This document shows, one piece after another, positions 22,598-33,420 of a DNA stretch of 64,000 nucleotides; the first letter of the stretch is position 1, and every line of letters starts with the position of its first letter. The notes under the pieces were generated by a model, which was given only the letters and a program-made list of their open reading frames with translations, was not told the DNA's origin and ran no database searches. The position numbers and the translations under genes are program-made. The DNA is from Tulasnella sp. 424 (Eukaryota; Basidiomycota; Agaricomycetes; Cantharellales; Tulasnellaceae), in NCBI GenBank assembly GCA_019633425.1, contig WSUB01000038.1, positions 1 to 64,000 of the forward strand, written 5' to 3'.

Positions 22598-23060
22598 GGT
22601 TCGCCAAGTACGGCGCACTCCGAGGACACCCCTCCGGGAGCGCTATCACCTTAGACTACCGATCCACTCATCTGCGGCGCCCTGCCCGACCCACTAGCCT
22701 TTCTCTTCCTCGTGACTTCTTCATCCCATTTTGCAGCTGTCGACCCGTTGTTTTGGCAGTGACCTCAGCGATTTGGCTCCAATTGGCTCTGTGTTGCTTA
22801 CAAATGTACCCTGATAAAAATCTCCTAATACAAAGCACGCGGCCTCCTTCTTTCACCTTGCGCGCCGGCGTCATTTAGCGGTGCAACGAGCCAACCAACC
22901 TCAAGACCATCAATGTATTGTAGGCGTAACTAACTTGACGGTAAAAATACAATGCAAGAACGCCGCAAACACGACGGTACGTACAATGAGAATCGACAGG
23001 AACAGTAAGCCGATTTCGCAAACTGGTTCAACGGTCTTAACGGACTTAACACAAGCGTCC
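22598..23060. other. Intergenic
   Basis: 3' flank of the kinase gene. No gene or repeat seen up to about 23060, where similarity to the 3' flank of the C2H2 gene resumes. Confidence 0.35.
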
Positions 23061-23319
23061 TGACCATAGGTTGAGAAATCATGTAGAATGCCCTCTAGGC
23101 GTGTAAGAATTGGCGAGGGAAGCGGAACGCAGCTCTGCGCAGGAGTGAGACATTTAAGATAGCTAAAGGTGTGTGTGTCGGGTTGAAGGAAGAGAAAAAC
23201 ATTGAAGAGACGGGAATGTAAAAGTGAGATTTCTCCACAAGGCCGGTAGATACAGCGAATCATCGCCGAAGGCAAAGGATTGGAACAAGACTTGAAGCCT
23301 CAGTACGAATCTTCTCCCA

Positions 23320-24529
23320 AGGTAGATTTGGGAAACGCCTCGGTTTTGAAATCCCAAGGGGTTCTTGACGGTGAGGGCTTGAGATTGAGATCGCTCACCC
23401 CCGTCATCCCCAACGTCTTGAGCACCGCCGCTCACTTTGGGTCCGAAGAAGTCCAGTTGCGGCTCTCGCTCCGCTGGGCCTGCCTTCTGTATCAGGCCCG
23501 TCGTCCTTCTCGTCTCTTTGTCTTTCTCAGGGAAGAGAAGTGGGTGATGGCGTGGTGGGTGGGGCGGAGCGGGCAACAGGGCTTGATGAAGGGTGACGAG
23601 GAGTCTGGTACATTTGGCTAACGTCTCGGCTTGGGGAGGATGCAGGGCTGGTTGAGGGGAAGGTTTTTTCGACTTGGATCGCGACAAGAGTGCTGCTGCT
23701 GGAGCGGCGGACTCCGGAGTTTGCCGAGAGACCTTGAGTCGCACCGCGAAAGGCGTCAAGTTCGTCGACTGCGCGGAGTTTGCGCATGGAGCGGGAGAGT
23801 TGACCGAGCGATCCGGGAATAGCGAGCGGCCAGACCGAGAGGTAGAGGGCGATCGGGACATTGCGATTGAAGCCCTGGATGTCGAGGAGCGAGGCTGCTT
23901 CTTGCTCGGGGATGGAGAACTTGGGGGTTGCGGTGGAAGGGGGTTCCTTGATCTAGCAGCGTGAAAGATTAGCTCACTGACATCGGGAGACGGAGGAAGA
24001 GGAGCTGGAGATGATGTTTCTTCTCGGAGTCCGTCGAGGGTACGGAACCGTCAGAATCTGTAAGCTGGAGGTGACGGTTCACCGGGGTTGAAGCCACTTC
24101 TGGTTAGAAAGAGACTTCGAAAGGTCGGGAAAGAGCATCGGAAGGAGTTGGGTCTGAGGTATCTGTTGCAGGTCTCGTTTTCTCCGGTGGTTGGGTAGAG
24201 TTGGTGGTACTTTGGCGAACAGTGGTGTTGTTGGGAAGCCGTTCCAGTGGCGACAAATTTCGAACCGAAGGACCTGAGTCAGATCCCATTATGAGAAAAA
24301 GGGCGCGGCTATGAGGCGATTCTTGCGTATCGGACGTACTTTCAGGCTCTTCCTACAAGATCAAATAGAGGTCGCGACGCTTGACAGGGTTCATTGTCTG
24401 AATGTGAGCTTCGTTGACATGGAGTACAAGCTTGGTTTGAGTTATGAAGGGGCCACTTCACGAATTCCGGCGACAGGGCCAGTGAGAGCGGTCGTTGAAG
24501 GAGGAAGATGGTGGTGCTTCAAGGGACAT
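23320..24529 (-). pseudogene. C2H2/Pro-Ser-rich gene, decayed copy C
   Basis: Full-length homologue of 37533-38812. The start codon and leading peptide (MSLEAPPSSSFNDRSHWPC) are preserved, but the second zinc-ligand cysteine codon TGC is TGA, and a second stop (TAG) closes the exon shortly before the splice donor. The long exon retains LSPLERL and SRSPSTSRSGRS-like peptides in fragments. Its 3' flank, from about 23060, also matches the intact gene. Confidence 0.75.
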
Positions 24530-25200
24530 TTTGGCTGGCCGTTCTGGGGAGAAAACCGGCCTTCAGCAAGAGCAACGTTGATGAGAGGAACCAAGACCAT
24601 ACTTATGCTAGGAGAAAATGTACCGATGTCCTTCTAACAACTGAGTCCAGGGGCACTTGCTAGATTGATTCTAGCGGGAGTTCTTTGATATCGAGTTGGT
24701 TTTAGGTTGTTGCGGTAGCCTAGGACTGGCTTCGAACCGAAGGAACAAAAAAGAACGCGTAAAAAATTCGAACAGGGAATGGCTGAGGACTTTGTGAAAA
24801 CATACTTGAGAGATCAGTCAAGGATTGTTCCGCGAGCCAGTTTGGACTGCTCCGGACACGTCTTCAGGAAATTTCAAGCTCTCTGAACACACGACGATCC
24901 GTCCTTTTCGTAATTTTCTGCTAAAGCCTTGAGTAAATTTTAGGCAGAGTGCACGCGTGGTTGGGTTCAACGTCGATATTGGCAAGACGCGTCGGGTTGG
25001 AGAGTGCAGAGAGAAGAGTCGAGAAGGAAATGGCGCGTCGAGGACGACCCTGAACATGAAGACCTCTGCGAATCTCTTCTCCGTCCCCCCTCCCACCACC
25101 AAGCCAGTGAATGACCATACACCGTTGCCACTAATATCCATCGGTCCCTTCTCCTACCTCAAGCATTCCTAATACTCTCCGAAATCCAACTACAGCTCAA
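24530..25200. promoter_or_regulatory. Decayed divergent intergenic copy, DHHC exon lost
   Basis: Homologous to 38813-39440, including CCACCAAGCCAGTGAATGAC and CTCCTACCTCAAGCAT. The similarity ends just before the DHHC start codon and is replaced at about 25205 by the tail of a DUF6535 gene, so the DHHC gene itself has been deleted here. Confidence 0.5.
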
Positions 25201-25204
25201 TACT

Positions 25205-25580
25205 GCAGGTTAGGGGGTGTCTGGCGACAGGTCAGTAAATCAAGTATGTCGATCCAAGATATTTACTAATCGCAGGACCGGGATCTTTAAAAGCGCACCG
25301 AAAACCTCTGCAAACGACTCTAATGACATACACGCTTAAGTACGTAGTCCCAGACCCGATCCGTAACCGATATGTGGTTTTGTTTTTCAGTGGGGCATCG
25401 ACTAGCACTCTTGTAACATCTATGTCTCTATGTCGTCTATCAGAATGCAGGACATTCTCCTACTAGTACAAACAGAGCAAAGAGGATCTATCCGACGTCG
25501 ATGAGCTCATGTCGTTGCCTTTCGGCTTCTAGTCTGTGAAAGGCCAGGTCGGGTTCGGGTTGTAGGCGCGGAAGCATTAG
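25205..25580 (+). pseudogene. DUF6535 gene fragment (3' end only)
   Basis: Matches 31240-31620: the end of exon 5 (GTGTCTGGCGACAG at the donor), the last intron, the terminal exon, and the downstream open-frame segment (DELMSLPFGF). Everything upstream, that is the membrane domain and most of the C-terminal region, is missing. It marks a sixth plus-strand DUF6535 gene removed by deletion. Confidence 0.7.
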
Positions 25581-25784
25581 TGGACGAACGAAAAGCAAAT
25601 GCTCCACTCGAGTGAGTAATTCGGCAGAATTAGGAGGAGGGTAGAGAGAGATGTCGGAGAAGGGCGAATGTAAAAGTGGGATTTCTCCAAAAGAGTGGTA
25701 GGATAAAGCGAAATATCATCGAAACCGGAGAATCGGAACAAACTAACCCTCAATACGAGTCCTCTCCCAAGGTAGATTTGGAGA
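25581..25784. other. 3' flank of C2H2 remnant D
   Basis: Matches the 3' flank of the intact C2H2 gene (around 37400-37560), for example GGGATTTCTCCAAAAGAGTGG. No gene. Confidence 0.4.
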
Positions 25785-26062
25785 ACGCTTGAGTTTGAAA
25801 TCCAAAGTGGTCCTTGAGGTTGAGGGATTGAGATTGAGATTGAGATTGCTCACCCTCGTCGTCCCCAACGTCTTGGGCACCGCCGCCGTTTTAGTCCCTA
25901 GAACTCATCCAAATCTCCAGTTGCAACTCTCTATCCGCTCAATTTTCCACCTGTGTCAGGTCCGTCATCCTTCTCGTGTTCGACTTTCTCGGGAAAAGGA
26001 CTCGACCCAGGTTTTGTAGGGAGCGGGAGATGGTGTAGTGAGTGGTGCGGAACGGGCGATGG
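25785..26062 (-). pseudogene. C2H2 gene, decayed copy D (3' quarter)
   Basis: Homologous to the C-terminal part of the intact gene only. Similarity breaks at about 26062 and continues, without a gap, into DHHC exon 2 on the other strand. Confidence 0.6.
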
Positions 26063-26067
26063 GGGCG

Positions 26068-26152
26068 GTCGCTGACGCTGCACCCCCCTTTCGTCCAGCG
26101 GCTCTCACATTCATCTTTGGCCCGCACGTTTCCTCGTTCGCCACACTTGTTG
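26068..26152 (+). pseudogene. DHHC palmitoyltransferase remnant D (exon 2 fragment)
   Basis: GCTCTCACATTCATCTTTGG and the following CCCGCACGTTTCC match the start of exon 2 of the intact gene (39721-39770), preceded by its intron end (CACCCCC..). About 85 bases survive, fused directly to C2H2 remnant D. Confidence 0.6.
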
Positions 26153-26159
26153 AGGAGAC

Positions 26160-27760
26160 GGTAGCGAACGAAGCACCCGTCCCTAAAGCTCTAGTTGACA
26201 CCAGTCGCAACGGGTCTCAGGACCCGAATACCGACGACGCTGCCGCTGACCAGTTCGTTGATTTCTGGAAGGAGCAGAAAAACCAGCCTAATATGGTGAA
26301 AATTATGAAACGAAGTAGTGAGAAGGATGCCGCGGCCATTTTGTACACCAGCTTCGTTTTTGGACGTCGAGGAGAACGGGAGTTACTCTTCGGACGTTAG
26401 CGACCGCGTTGCACCTAATGATGCCGGTACTCTTCCGCCTAGGCCGGCTTTCGATCAACTCCCCTGGATCTGCAGGTGAGGAACCAATGGTGCTTCGTTG
26501 CTAGAACCCCTGCCTCCGGTTCGGACCGATTGCCCGGCATCGGCCACCGAGACAAACACCGACAAAGAATACGCCTGCATGGTCGATCGTAATGTGGACC
26601 TGTTTCCCGACGCCAACTGACCGCTTAGATGATGGTCCTAGTACTAGTACTTCAAAGAGCTCGGTTGCGGCTCTTTTTAAGTCACCATTCTTGGATCCGT
26701 TCTTTACACAGCCTGATTTGCCTCTCTCTATACAGTGCCGTTGCCCCACAAGCTCGTCCGTCTAGACGAACAAGTGGCTTCACTGACGAAAGACAAAGAA
26801 GTCTCAACTCCTGCACCACTCCTGCTCGAACAGCTAAGCAAAACCTTATCGCGTGGATCCCCACCCGCGCTCCCCCCCGTCACTCAACAACCCCAGGAAG
26901 TGCTGGCAGCCGAAACGCCATCATCGATGTGTACTACATTTAATATTAAGGAGTTTTCCCTTAGGGCCGTGTAATTTACTTCTTCGAGGCGTTATTGGCG
27001 GATGGCGACATCAAGCCCCAAGCCACCGTCTTCGAAAGTGCAGGCTTTCCGCGTGTCCCGTCACCTGTAAATCGATCCGCGCGGCCAATCTCCAAAGAGC
27101 GTCCTCGTTACTTGGCAATGCTTTCCCTTCGGCGCTCGATAAATACGTCCCCCAAAGTAGTTTGTCGTTCGCTGGCAACGTTTCGCACCCTTTGCCGCGG
27201 ATATTCGAACAGAATACCCGCAGCTAGTTGTGGGCGGCTGTTCCTGAGCGCGTCCTGGGTGGTTTCTGACAAGCCCCCAACATCGGATGACACTGAAACC
27301 TGCATTGTCCAAGCTCGCCAAATCCTGGAGGCAAACGGCCCTGACTCGGACGAGGTCGGTTCGAGCCCCGAAGGGGCAAAGCGACAGTAGTCTTCGGACC
27401 ACCGACGTAAGTTGGAATTACTCTGTTGCCTAGAACGCAATTAGACTTAAATGAGATCCTCAACGCAATGAAGACGAGAATGATCCCCCCAGTCGCGTGC
27501 GGCTAAGTGGGACCGCCTCGGTTCCTGTCCCGAAAGCGGGCAATTCGACAAGCCCGAGTCGCGCGTTTCTCAGAACACACTCTGTCAGCTAAGGTCCAGC
27601 GGAGCTTGCAGCAAACTGTCAGAAACCCCGGACAAATCAGCATCGCGGGCCTGCAAAACCTGGGTGTCGTGCTATTAGCCTGGGCGTCGTGCTATTGAGC
27701 TTCCAGCAAGAAAGCAATGTCGTGATTACAAAGCCGAAGGCTTAATATATCAACTTCCGA
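26160..27760. repeat. Eroded block X, copy e (most complete)
   Basis: The fullest version of block X. It opens with a coherent peptide (QFVDFWKEQKNQPNMVKIM, 26245-26305) and continues through the EEDEADARF-equivalent region (about 26440-26640), a STPAPLLLEQLSKTLS peptide (26735-26870), the SSLLGNAFPS region (about 27090-27200), and the VVSDKPPTSDDTE region to the LQNLGVVLL sub-block at 27650. Several frames and stops intervene. It appears to be a multi-exon gene of unknown family in advanced decay. Confidence 0.5.
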
Positions 27761-28313
27761 CGCAGACATCCAGAGTCGATCGTATAATCGCAATATTGCC
27801 ATTCAAATCTTGGGTTTTTCCTAACCATATGTTTATAAGTACTTGGCACGCGAATGGTGGGGAACGGCCGAAGTGACCGGAATTTGGTTCCGTGGCTTAA
27901 TCTCTCACATTTAGCACACGACCCGCTGAGGGGTGTGCGCACTCGAGCCTCGCTTTGAAGGTCTCTCAGCCCCAATTTGGCCAGACGCGCGTTTAACTCT
28001 AGTACAAACTGGGGTATGTCTGCACTTACATAAGCTGCCTCATGCTCAGGGATATATGAGACCGGCGAATCCGGAGTTGGTCGTCGGAAAGTTCTCTGCC
28101 CCCAAGCATATGAGTCCATTGACTTGATCATCATGACCACCACCATTCTGCGCGGAGCAAGTACAAGCCTGGGGCGTGGTTCTCTCTCTCTCGGCCCAGC
28201 TTGGGATCCCCGGCTATAAACATAGCGCCAAGACGTCTTGCAGTCGGGCGTGTGAAGTGCTTAAGGGTGGCTTGGCCGAGGTCGTGCCTTGTGATCTTTC
28301 TAGCTAAAGCTGC
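27761..28313. other. Upstream flank of DUF6535 copy 4
   Basis: No gene. The sequence aligns with other post-X flanks (around 9621 and 32420). Confidence 0.35.
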
Positions 28314-28339
28314 TAGATTTAGAAGTATTACTTGGAGCC
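28314..28339 (+). promoter_or_regulatory. Conserved upstream element of DUF6535 copy 4
   Basis: GATTTAGAAGTATTACTTGGAG, the most diverged version of the element, ending 151 bases before the start codon. Confidence 0.35.
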
Positions 28340-28489
28340 AGCGCTGCCGCGTGTATACCTCATTGCTCCAGACAGTTCGCTGCTTGGAAAGTTCAAAAGC
28401 GGATTTCGAGCAGACTGGTGACGTCCACCCCCCCCCCCCACCATTCAGTTACTGCCTTCCCTGCTGTGTGTCCTTCGCATCTACCTATC

Positions 28490-31365
28490 ATGACAAGCGG
28501 CCAGGTCGATACCCTGCTCATTCGATATGAGAATATTCCACGCTTCCCGCGAGAACCGGGAGAGGATAGCGATGACTTCCTCATGCACTACGACAAGATT
28601 CAAGATGAATTAGACGATGAGATGTAACGCCTCTCCAGACTCCTGCTTGGATATAATTTCTAATCACTCATTTTGTATTATATGCAGGGTCAGCAGGTTG
28701 CGAGAGAACCTCGATGGTTTGCTTGTCTTTGTACGCTAGCTGCCTCTCACCCAAACGCAGTTATGCATAGTGCTGACGATTGGCTGTAGGCTGGTTTAAT
28801 TGCAGGCGTCAACTCAGCGTTCCTAGCCACTACCTTAACTCTCCTGGATCCGGATCCAAACGACGATATAACGAGCCTTCTTTCCCAACTTATCCAGGGC
28901 TTGAGGTACCCCTCGACCCTCCCGTCCATCACCTTCTCCCCATCGATCAAATCCTTAGCCATCAACACCCTCTTTGCAATGAGCCTGGCTTTGACATTCG
29001 TCGCCTCGTTCTCCGCGATTCTAGGAAAGCAATGGATCACGATTTATCGAAATCGAACCCAAAAAACGGCCGATAAGCAACGTTGGGAGCAATTGAGGCG
29101 ATCCCTCGGTGCGCAGCGCTGGGGCCTTGTTCCCGTCCTTGAAACAGCCCTGCCCGTGATAATTCAAGTTGCCCTGGTAATTTTCTATACTGGTCTCGTT
29201 CTCTTTTTGGGAACGAAGAGCCCATCCCTGGCAGGATCCCTCCTCGTCCCTCTAGGTGCTACCGCCGTGGCGTACCTACTGACCGTCGGAATGAGCGTGT
29301 GGGATCCTTCCTGCCCATTCAGAACCCCGCTCTCCGAATTCTTCCTGGGCCTCTTACGGGTCGTCTCAACGTCTACGATCTTACGACTTTTTCGCTTCAA
29401 ATTGCGGTTCTCCCGCGTTTGGAAAAGGCTGCGGGAGTGGATGAGGAGCCGACGCAACCCAAAAGTCAACAGAGGAGGGGATGGGGAAATAGTGGCAAAA
29501 GGCCCCTCCAGGCGATACGACCGTGACGAAGAAAAGGGGAGCATCGGGCCTGATGTTAAGCGGACAACCCCTGTTATCGATCAAATCCCCTTGGAGAAGG
29601 AACGACGGATATCAGGCATCAACACGGCGACGTTGCAAAGACGAGAAGCAACCATGCGTCCAAAACCAGATCATTGGAGTTCGCTTCAAGGATTACCGTT
29701 CCGAAAGAAGACCCGCGAGGAGCAGGTTTTGCTGGTCGAGTCAATCATGCGAGTGATAAGGTTCTCGAAGGAGCCTGGTGCGTTGTATCTTGCGGCGTTA
29801 CAATTACGATCCATCACGGACTTGGAGCTGCTTGAAACGGTCTGCCGCGACGAAGACACGACTGGCGGTCTTCGCAGGCGTTACCTCGACGCCGTCGAGG
29901 CACTCGGTCCGAACATTCACTCGTTCAAAGTTCCCGAAGGCCTGCTTCGGGAGACTCTCGGGCTTGGAACTGCATTTTTCCATGTCGCGCTCTCAGCCGA
30001 TTCCTTCGATGAATTCATCGAGATCATCGGGATGAATAACGTTTCTCTTCCTGTCAGCTTCTCGGAGGTGACGTTACCCGGCGCCCGGATGGCTGGAGAG
30101 ATCTGTCGGTACGCCGACCCCTTCCTGCGGAACTACATGAATCTGCAATTGCGTCGGCTTGGTGCTCAACCCATCGCGCTGGCGTCCACCACCCTAGCCG
30201 CCAATGCACTTTGGTGTGGTATCAATGGATTCCCTCACAGTCAGGACGTCCTCTACGGAGATAGATTTCGAGAATCTCTTGTCTACAGCGAGGTCTCCTG
30301 GGCTGGTCTTGGACTGTTGGCGTCAGTTAGCAACCTCACTTGCCAGTTCAACGATGCCAGAAAGAGGAAGCCTTACGGACTGCGGGAGCTAAATTGGTGT
30401 CGATTTGCGTTTTTGCGCGTAAAGGAGACTTATTATCTGTAAGTGACCCCGTTTACGACATGGTCCGCGACATGCGTAAGGCTAACAATCGTTGTCATCC
30501 CAAAGGTCTGGCCCGAGTGAAGCACTTGCCGATGACATTTATGCTTCTTTCACCAGCGGAAAAAACTTCGAGACCAACGCAATTCTGTTCAAGTTCGCTT
30601 GGAGGCTATTTACGAGGGAAGACGGCCGAGATAGTACACTCGTCAAATTGGCCGAACGCGCACTCTCCGCCGGACTACACCTCATCTGTGCCATCGAGAA
30701 GTCGATTAGGTTCTCTAAAGGCGGAAAGAAGTATTCAGGCGCTAGGGAAATCTGCTTCAAAGCGATGATTGAAAATATGGGTGAGGGAACAGGGGAACTT
30801 AGGTAAGACTGTCCACCCTGCCGCGTTCCCATGATAGAGCTAATGCTTTGCGTGGTGTAGGGCTTTGAGAGGCGTAGCGTGGAGGCAAAGACTTGCACTT
30901 GCGACCGCAACAGGCTACATGAATTACGTTATGGATCTGAAAGGGCCTGCCAACGAGGAAGAAGATGCTTACGCCAAGAGGTTTATGGAGGAAATACGGA
31001 AGCGACAGATATCTAGTTTACGGACTACCCTCGCTATGGGTAAAGAATACGCCGATGCAAAGCGGGAGTTCGAAGAGACCTTTTTAAGACTTGCGCCTGC
31101 CGAGCCCGACTTTATTCAGCAAATCCAGGAGACGCAGCCCACAAGTTTACTCGCTAGGGGTAAAGAATACGGCTCTGCAAAGCGGGAGTTCGATTCGACC
31201 TTTACGAAACTTGGATTTCACGATATTGCAGGGATGGTGGTGTCTGGCGACAGGTCAGTAAATCACGTATGTCGATCCCAGATTTTTACTGATCACAAGA
31301 CCGAAATCTTGAAAAGTGCACCGGCAACTTCCGCGAACGACTCCTCTAATGACATGAACGCCTAA
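28490..31365 (+). CDS. DUF6535 membrane protein, copy 4
   Basis: Predicted 854-aa protein; exons 28490-28623, 28688-28730, 28790-30438, 30506-30802, 30861-31253 and 31317-31365. Exon 1 is 24 bases longer than in the sister genes, giving a different N-terminus (MTSGQVDTLLIRYENIPRFP) before the shared HYDKIQDEL motif. The membrane domain (AGLIAGVNSAFLA, FSAILGKQW, RSLGAQRWG) is the most diverged of the plus-strand set. Exon 5 is 393 bases instead of 273: the GKEYADAKREFEETF segment is tandemly duplicated (second version GKEYGSAKREFDSTF). The last intron is 63 bases, so reading through it would keep the same frame and the same stop. Intact; function unknown. Confidence 0.75.
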
Positions 31366-31417
31366 GTACATGATCCCCAAAGTGGCCCGTAGTCGACGTG
31401 TTGTTTTGTGTTGTTCA

Positions 31418-31653
31418 GTGGGCCGTCGGCTACCAATCTTGTAACGTCTATGTCGTATGTCAGCATGCAGAGAATTCTCTCCTACTGGTACCAACAGAGA
31501 GAAGAGGTTCTATCCGACGTCAATGAGCTCATGTCGTTGCCTTTCGGTTTCGAGGCTGTGAAAAGCCGAGTCGAGTGTAGGCGTATGGCCAGAATGATCA
31601 GTGAGGGAAACGGAGGCAAACGCTCCGCTCGAGTGAGCCATTTGCGAGAATAA
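31418..31653 (+). other. Conserved downstream open frame
   Basis: A 78-codon open stretch after a TTGTTTTGTGTTGTTCAG acceptor-like sequence, encoding VTSMSYVSMQRILSYWY, REEVLSDVNELMSLPFGF and RRMARMISEGNGGKRSARV and ending at a TAA. Recognisable ruins of it follow the DUF6535 fragment at 25400-25560, and a trace follows copy 5 near 37230-37330. It lies after the copy 4 stop codon, so it is either an alternative terminal exon, a 3' UTR segment or a separate small gene. Family not recognised. Confidence 0.3.
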
Positions 31654-31659
31654 GGAGGG

Positions 31660-32420
31660 TTGCTGCTCTTTGTACTTTAGAATCCTCGATCCGTTATACG
31701 GAGCCTAATGTGCCTCTATATACACTGTCATTTCCCCACGAGCGCGCCCATCTAGACGAACATGTTGTTCCGCCGGCGCACAACGAAGAAATCTCGACCT
31801 CTGCACCACTCCTGCTCGATCAGCTTAGCGCCCAATTAATTCCCCACCGGCGCTTTCCCCCACACCCCTCATCCAACAACCTCAGCAAGTGCTGGCAGCC
31901 GCAACATCATCGCCAATACGTACCACATTTTCTCCACGGAAGTGCCTTTTCCTCGAGGCCGTGGAAGTTCCTTCTCTGGCGAGCTTGAGGCGTCGTTGGC
32001 AGAAGGCCGCGTCAAACCCCAAGCCACCGTCTTCGAGGGTCTACTAGACTCTCTGAGTCTCCGACGACGTATTTGAAGACGGACAGGCATTTCAAGTTAG
32101 AATTAGTCTGCTGCCTAGAACGCAATTAGACTGACCTAAGGGTCTCTAAGCGATGAGGACAAAAATGATACTCCCACCAACAGGCGGCTAGGCCGGATCG
32201 TCTCGGTTCCCGGTCCGAAACAGGTCGAGAACGCATTCTCTGTCAGCCAAGGTCCAGCGGAGCTTATCAGAAGTTGTCGGAAATCCCGGGCCGCTCAGCA
32301 CCGCGGACCTGCAGAGCCTGAATGTCGTGCCATCGAGTTTCCAGGAGGAAGTGGATGCTGCAATTGTACAAATGTCAAAAGCCGGAGAGTTGGGTATCTA
32401 GGTTTCCGACCCAGCGATTG
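31660..32420. repeat. Eroded block X, copy f
   Basis: Contains the STSAPLLLDQLSAQL peptide (31795-31840) matching copy e, the AACCCCAAGCCACCGTCTTCGA segment, and the LQSLNVVPSSFQEEV sub-block (32300-32360). Frames are broken. Shorter than copies c and e. Confidence 0.5.
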
Positions 32421-33004
32421 TATTATTGCCTTTTTAGCCTGCAATTTGTATATATATGCCTAGCACGAGGGGAAACTATGGAGATGCCCGGAATTTACTA
32501 TCGTGATTTGACTCGAGCCTCGTGGCCATTCAACGAATCCCAGCCCAGACTCCAATCCACAGCCAATCATAAGGCGATTGGCCTCTGTCAACAGCAGCTG
32601 AGCGAAGGCCCCAGACGCTTGTTTCTATACAGGGTAAAGTAGAGTATAGCTGCAAGTTCCTTGCAACTCATATGAAGGGGCTTGCTCTCCGAAAGGTTTC
32701 CGTTCCCTGAATTTAGTCTAGTGGTTTGCATACTCCCACAGATCAACACGAGTTTCTGTCTTCCTAGCCACCATTCTGCCACCATTCCCTAGTGCACAAA
32801 ACACAGCTGCGAGCGTCTTTCCCTCACTTTCGAGCCTGGTCGGCTAATTTAAGACCAATATGGATATATGGAAAACGTTCGTCGAATGAGGTTGTGGCTC
32901 CCGAACCCGTTTGCGCCTGTAAGCAAAGCAATAGCTACTCGTCCATATACACCGATTAAAATTTAACCGGGATACCAGTTTAGTCAACATGGACCGGGAA
33001 ACTG
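32421..33004. promoter_or_regulatory. Orphan DUF6535-type upstream flank
   Basis: The TATATATGCCTAGCACG tract (about 32449) and the TATGGATATATGGAAAACGTTCG sequence (32858-32882) match the flank just upstream of DUF6535 copy 5 (33887-33910), but no DUF6535 gene follows. Another copy of block X begins instead at about 33005, so the gene once driven from here has been deleted. Confidence 0.45.
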
Positions 33005-33420
33005 ACTCAGAGGTTTGGCAAGTACGTCCCTCAACGTTTCCTATTGTTCACTGGCAAATGTTTCGAACCCTTCGCCGCCGTGGGTGACCGACCCAAACTA
33101 GAACTACTCTCTTACCTAGAACGCATTTAGACCGACCTAAGGATCTCCAGGCGATTAAAGCGAGAATGATACTCCCACTCGAAGGCGGCGTAGTCTGACC
33201 GTCTCGGTTCCCGTTCCGAAGCAGGCTCAAGTCGAGCTGTCTCAAAACGCACTCTCTGTCGGCTTCGGTCGGTGAAGCTTGCCACAAGTCGTTAGAAGCC
33301 CCGGATAACTCAGCATCACGGAGAGCGTAAGTGTAGTGCTATCGATCGAGCTTCCATGTGAACGCCGCAATTCTACCATGTCAGCAGACGGAGAAATTGG
33401 TTTCTATATCTCCGACCCAG
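33005..33420. repeat. Eroded block X, copy g
   Basis: Short copy: a CCTCAACGTTTCC..CACTGGCAAATGTTTCGAACC stretch, the GGCGGCGTAGTCTGACCG stretch and the AGTGTAGTGCTATCGA sub-block. No open frame of note. Confidence 0.45.

Noticed and set aside
28428..28440. C-homopolymer run (also 50511-50528)
   Set aside because: Simple low-complexity tract; possible assembly-length uncertainty but no function.
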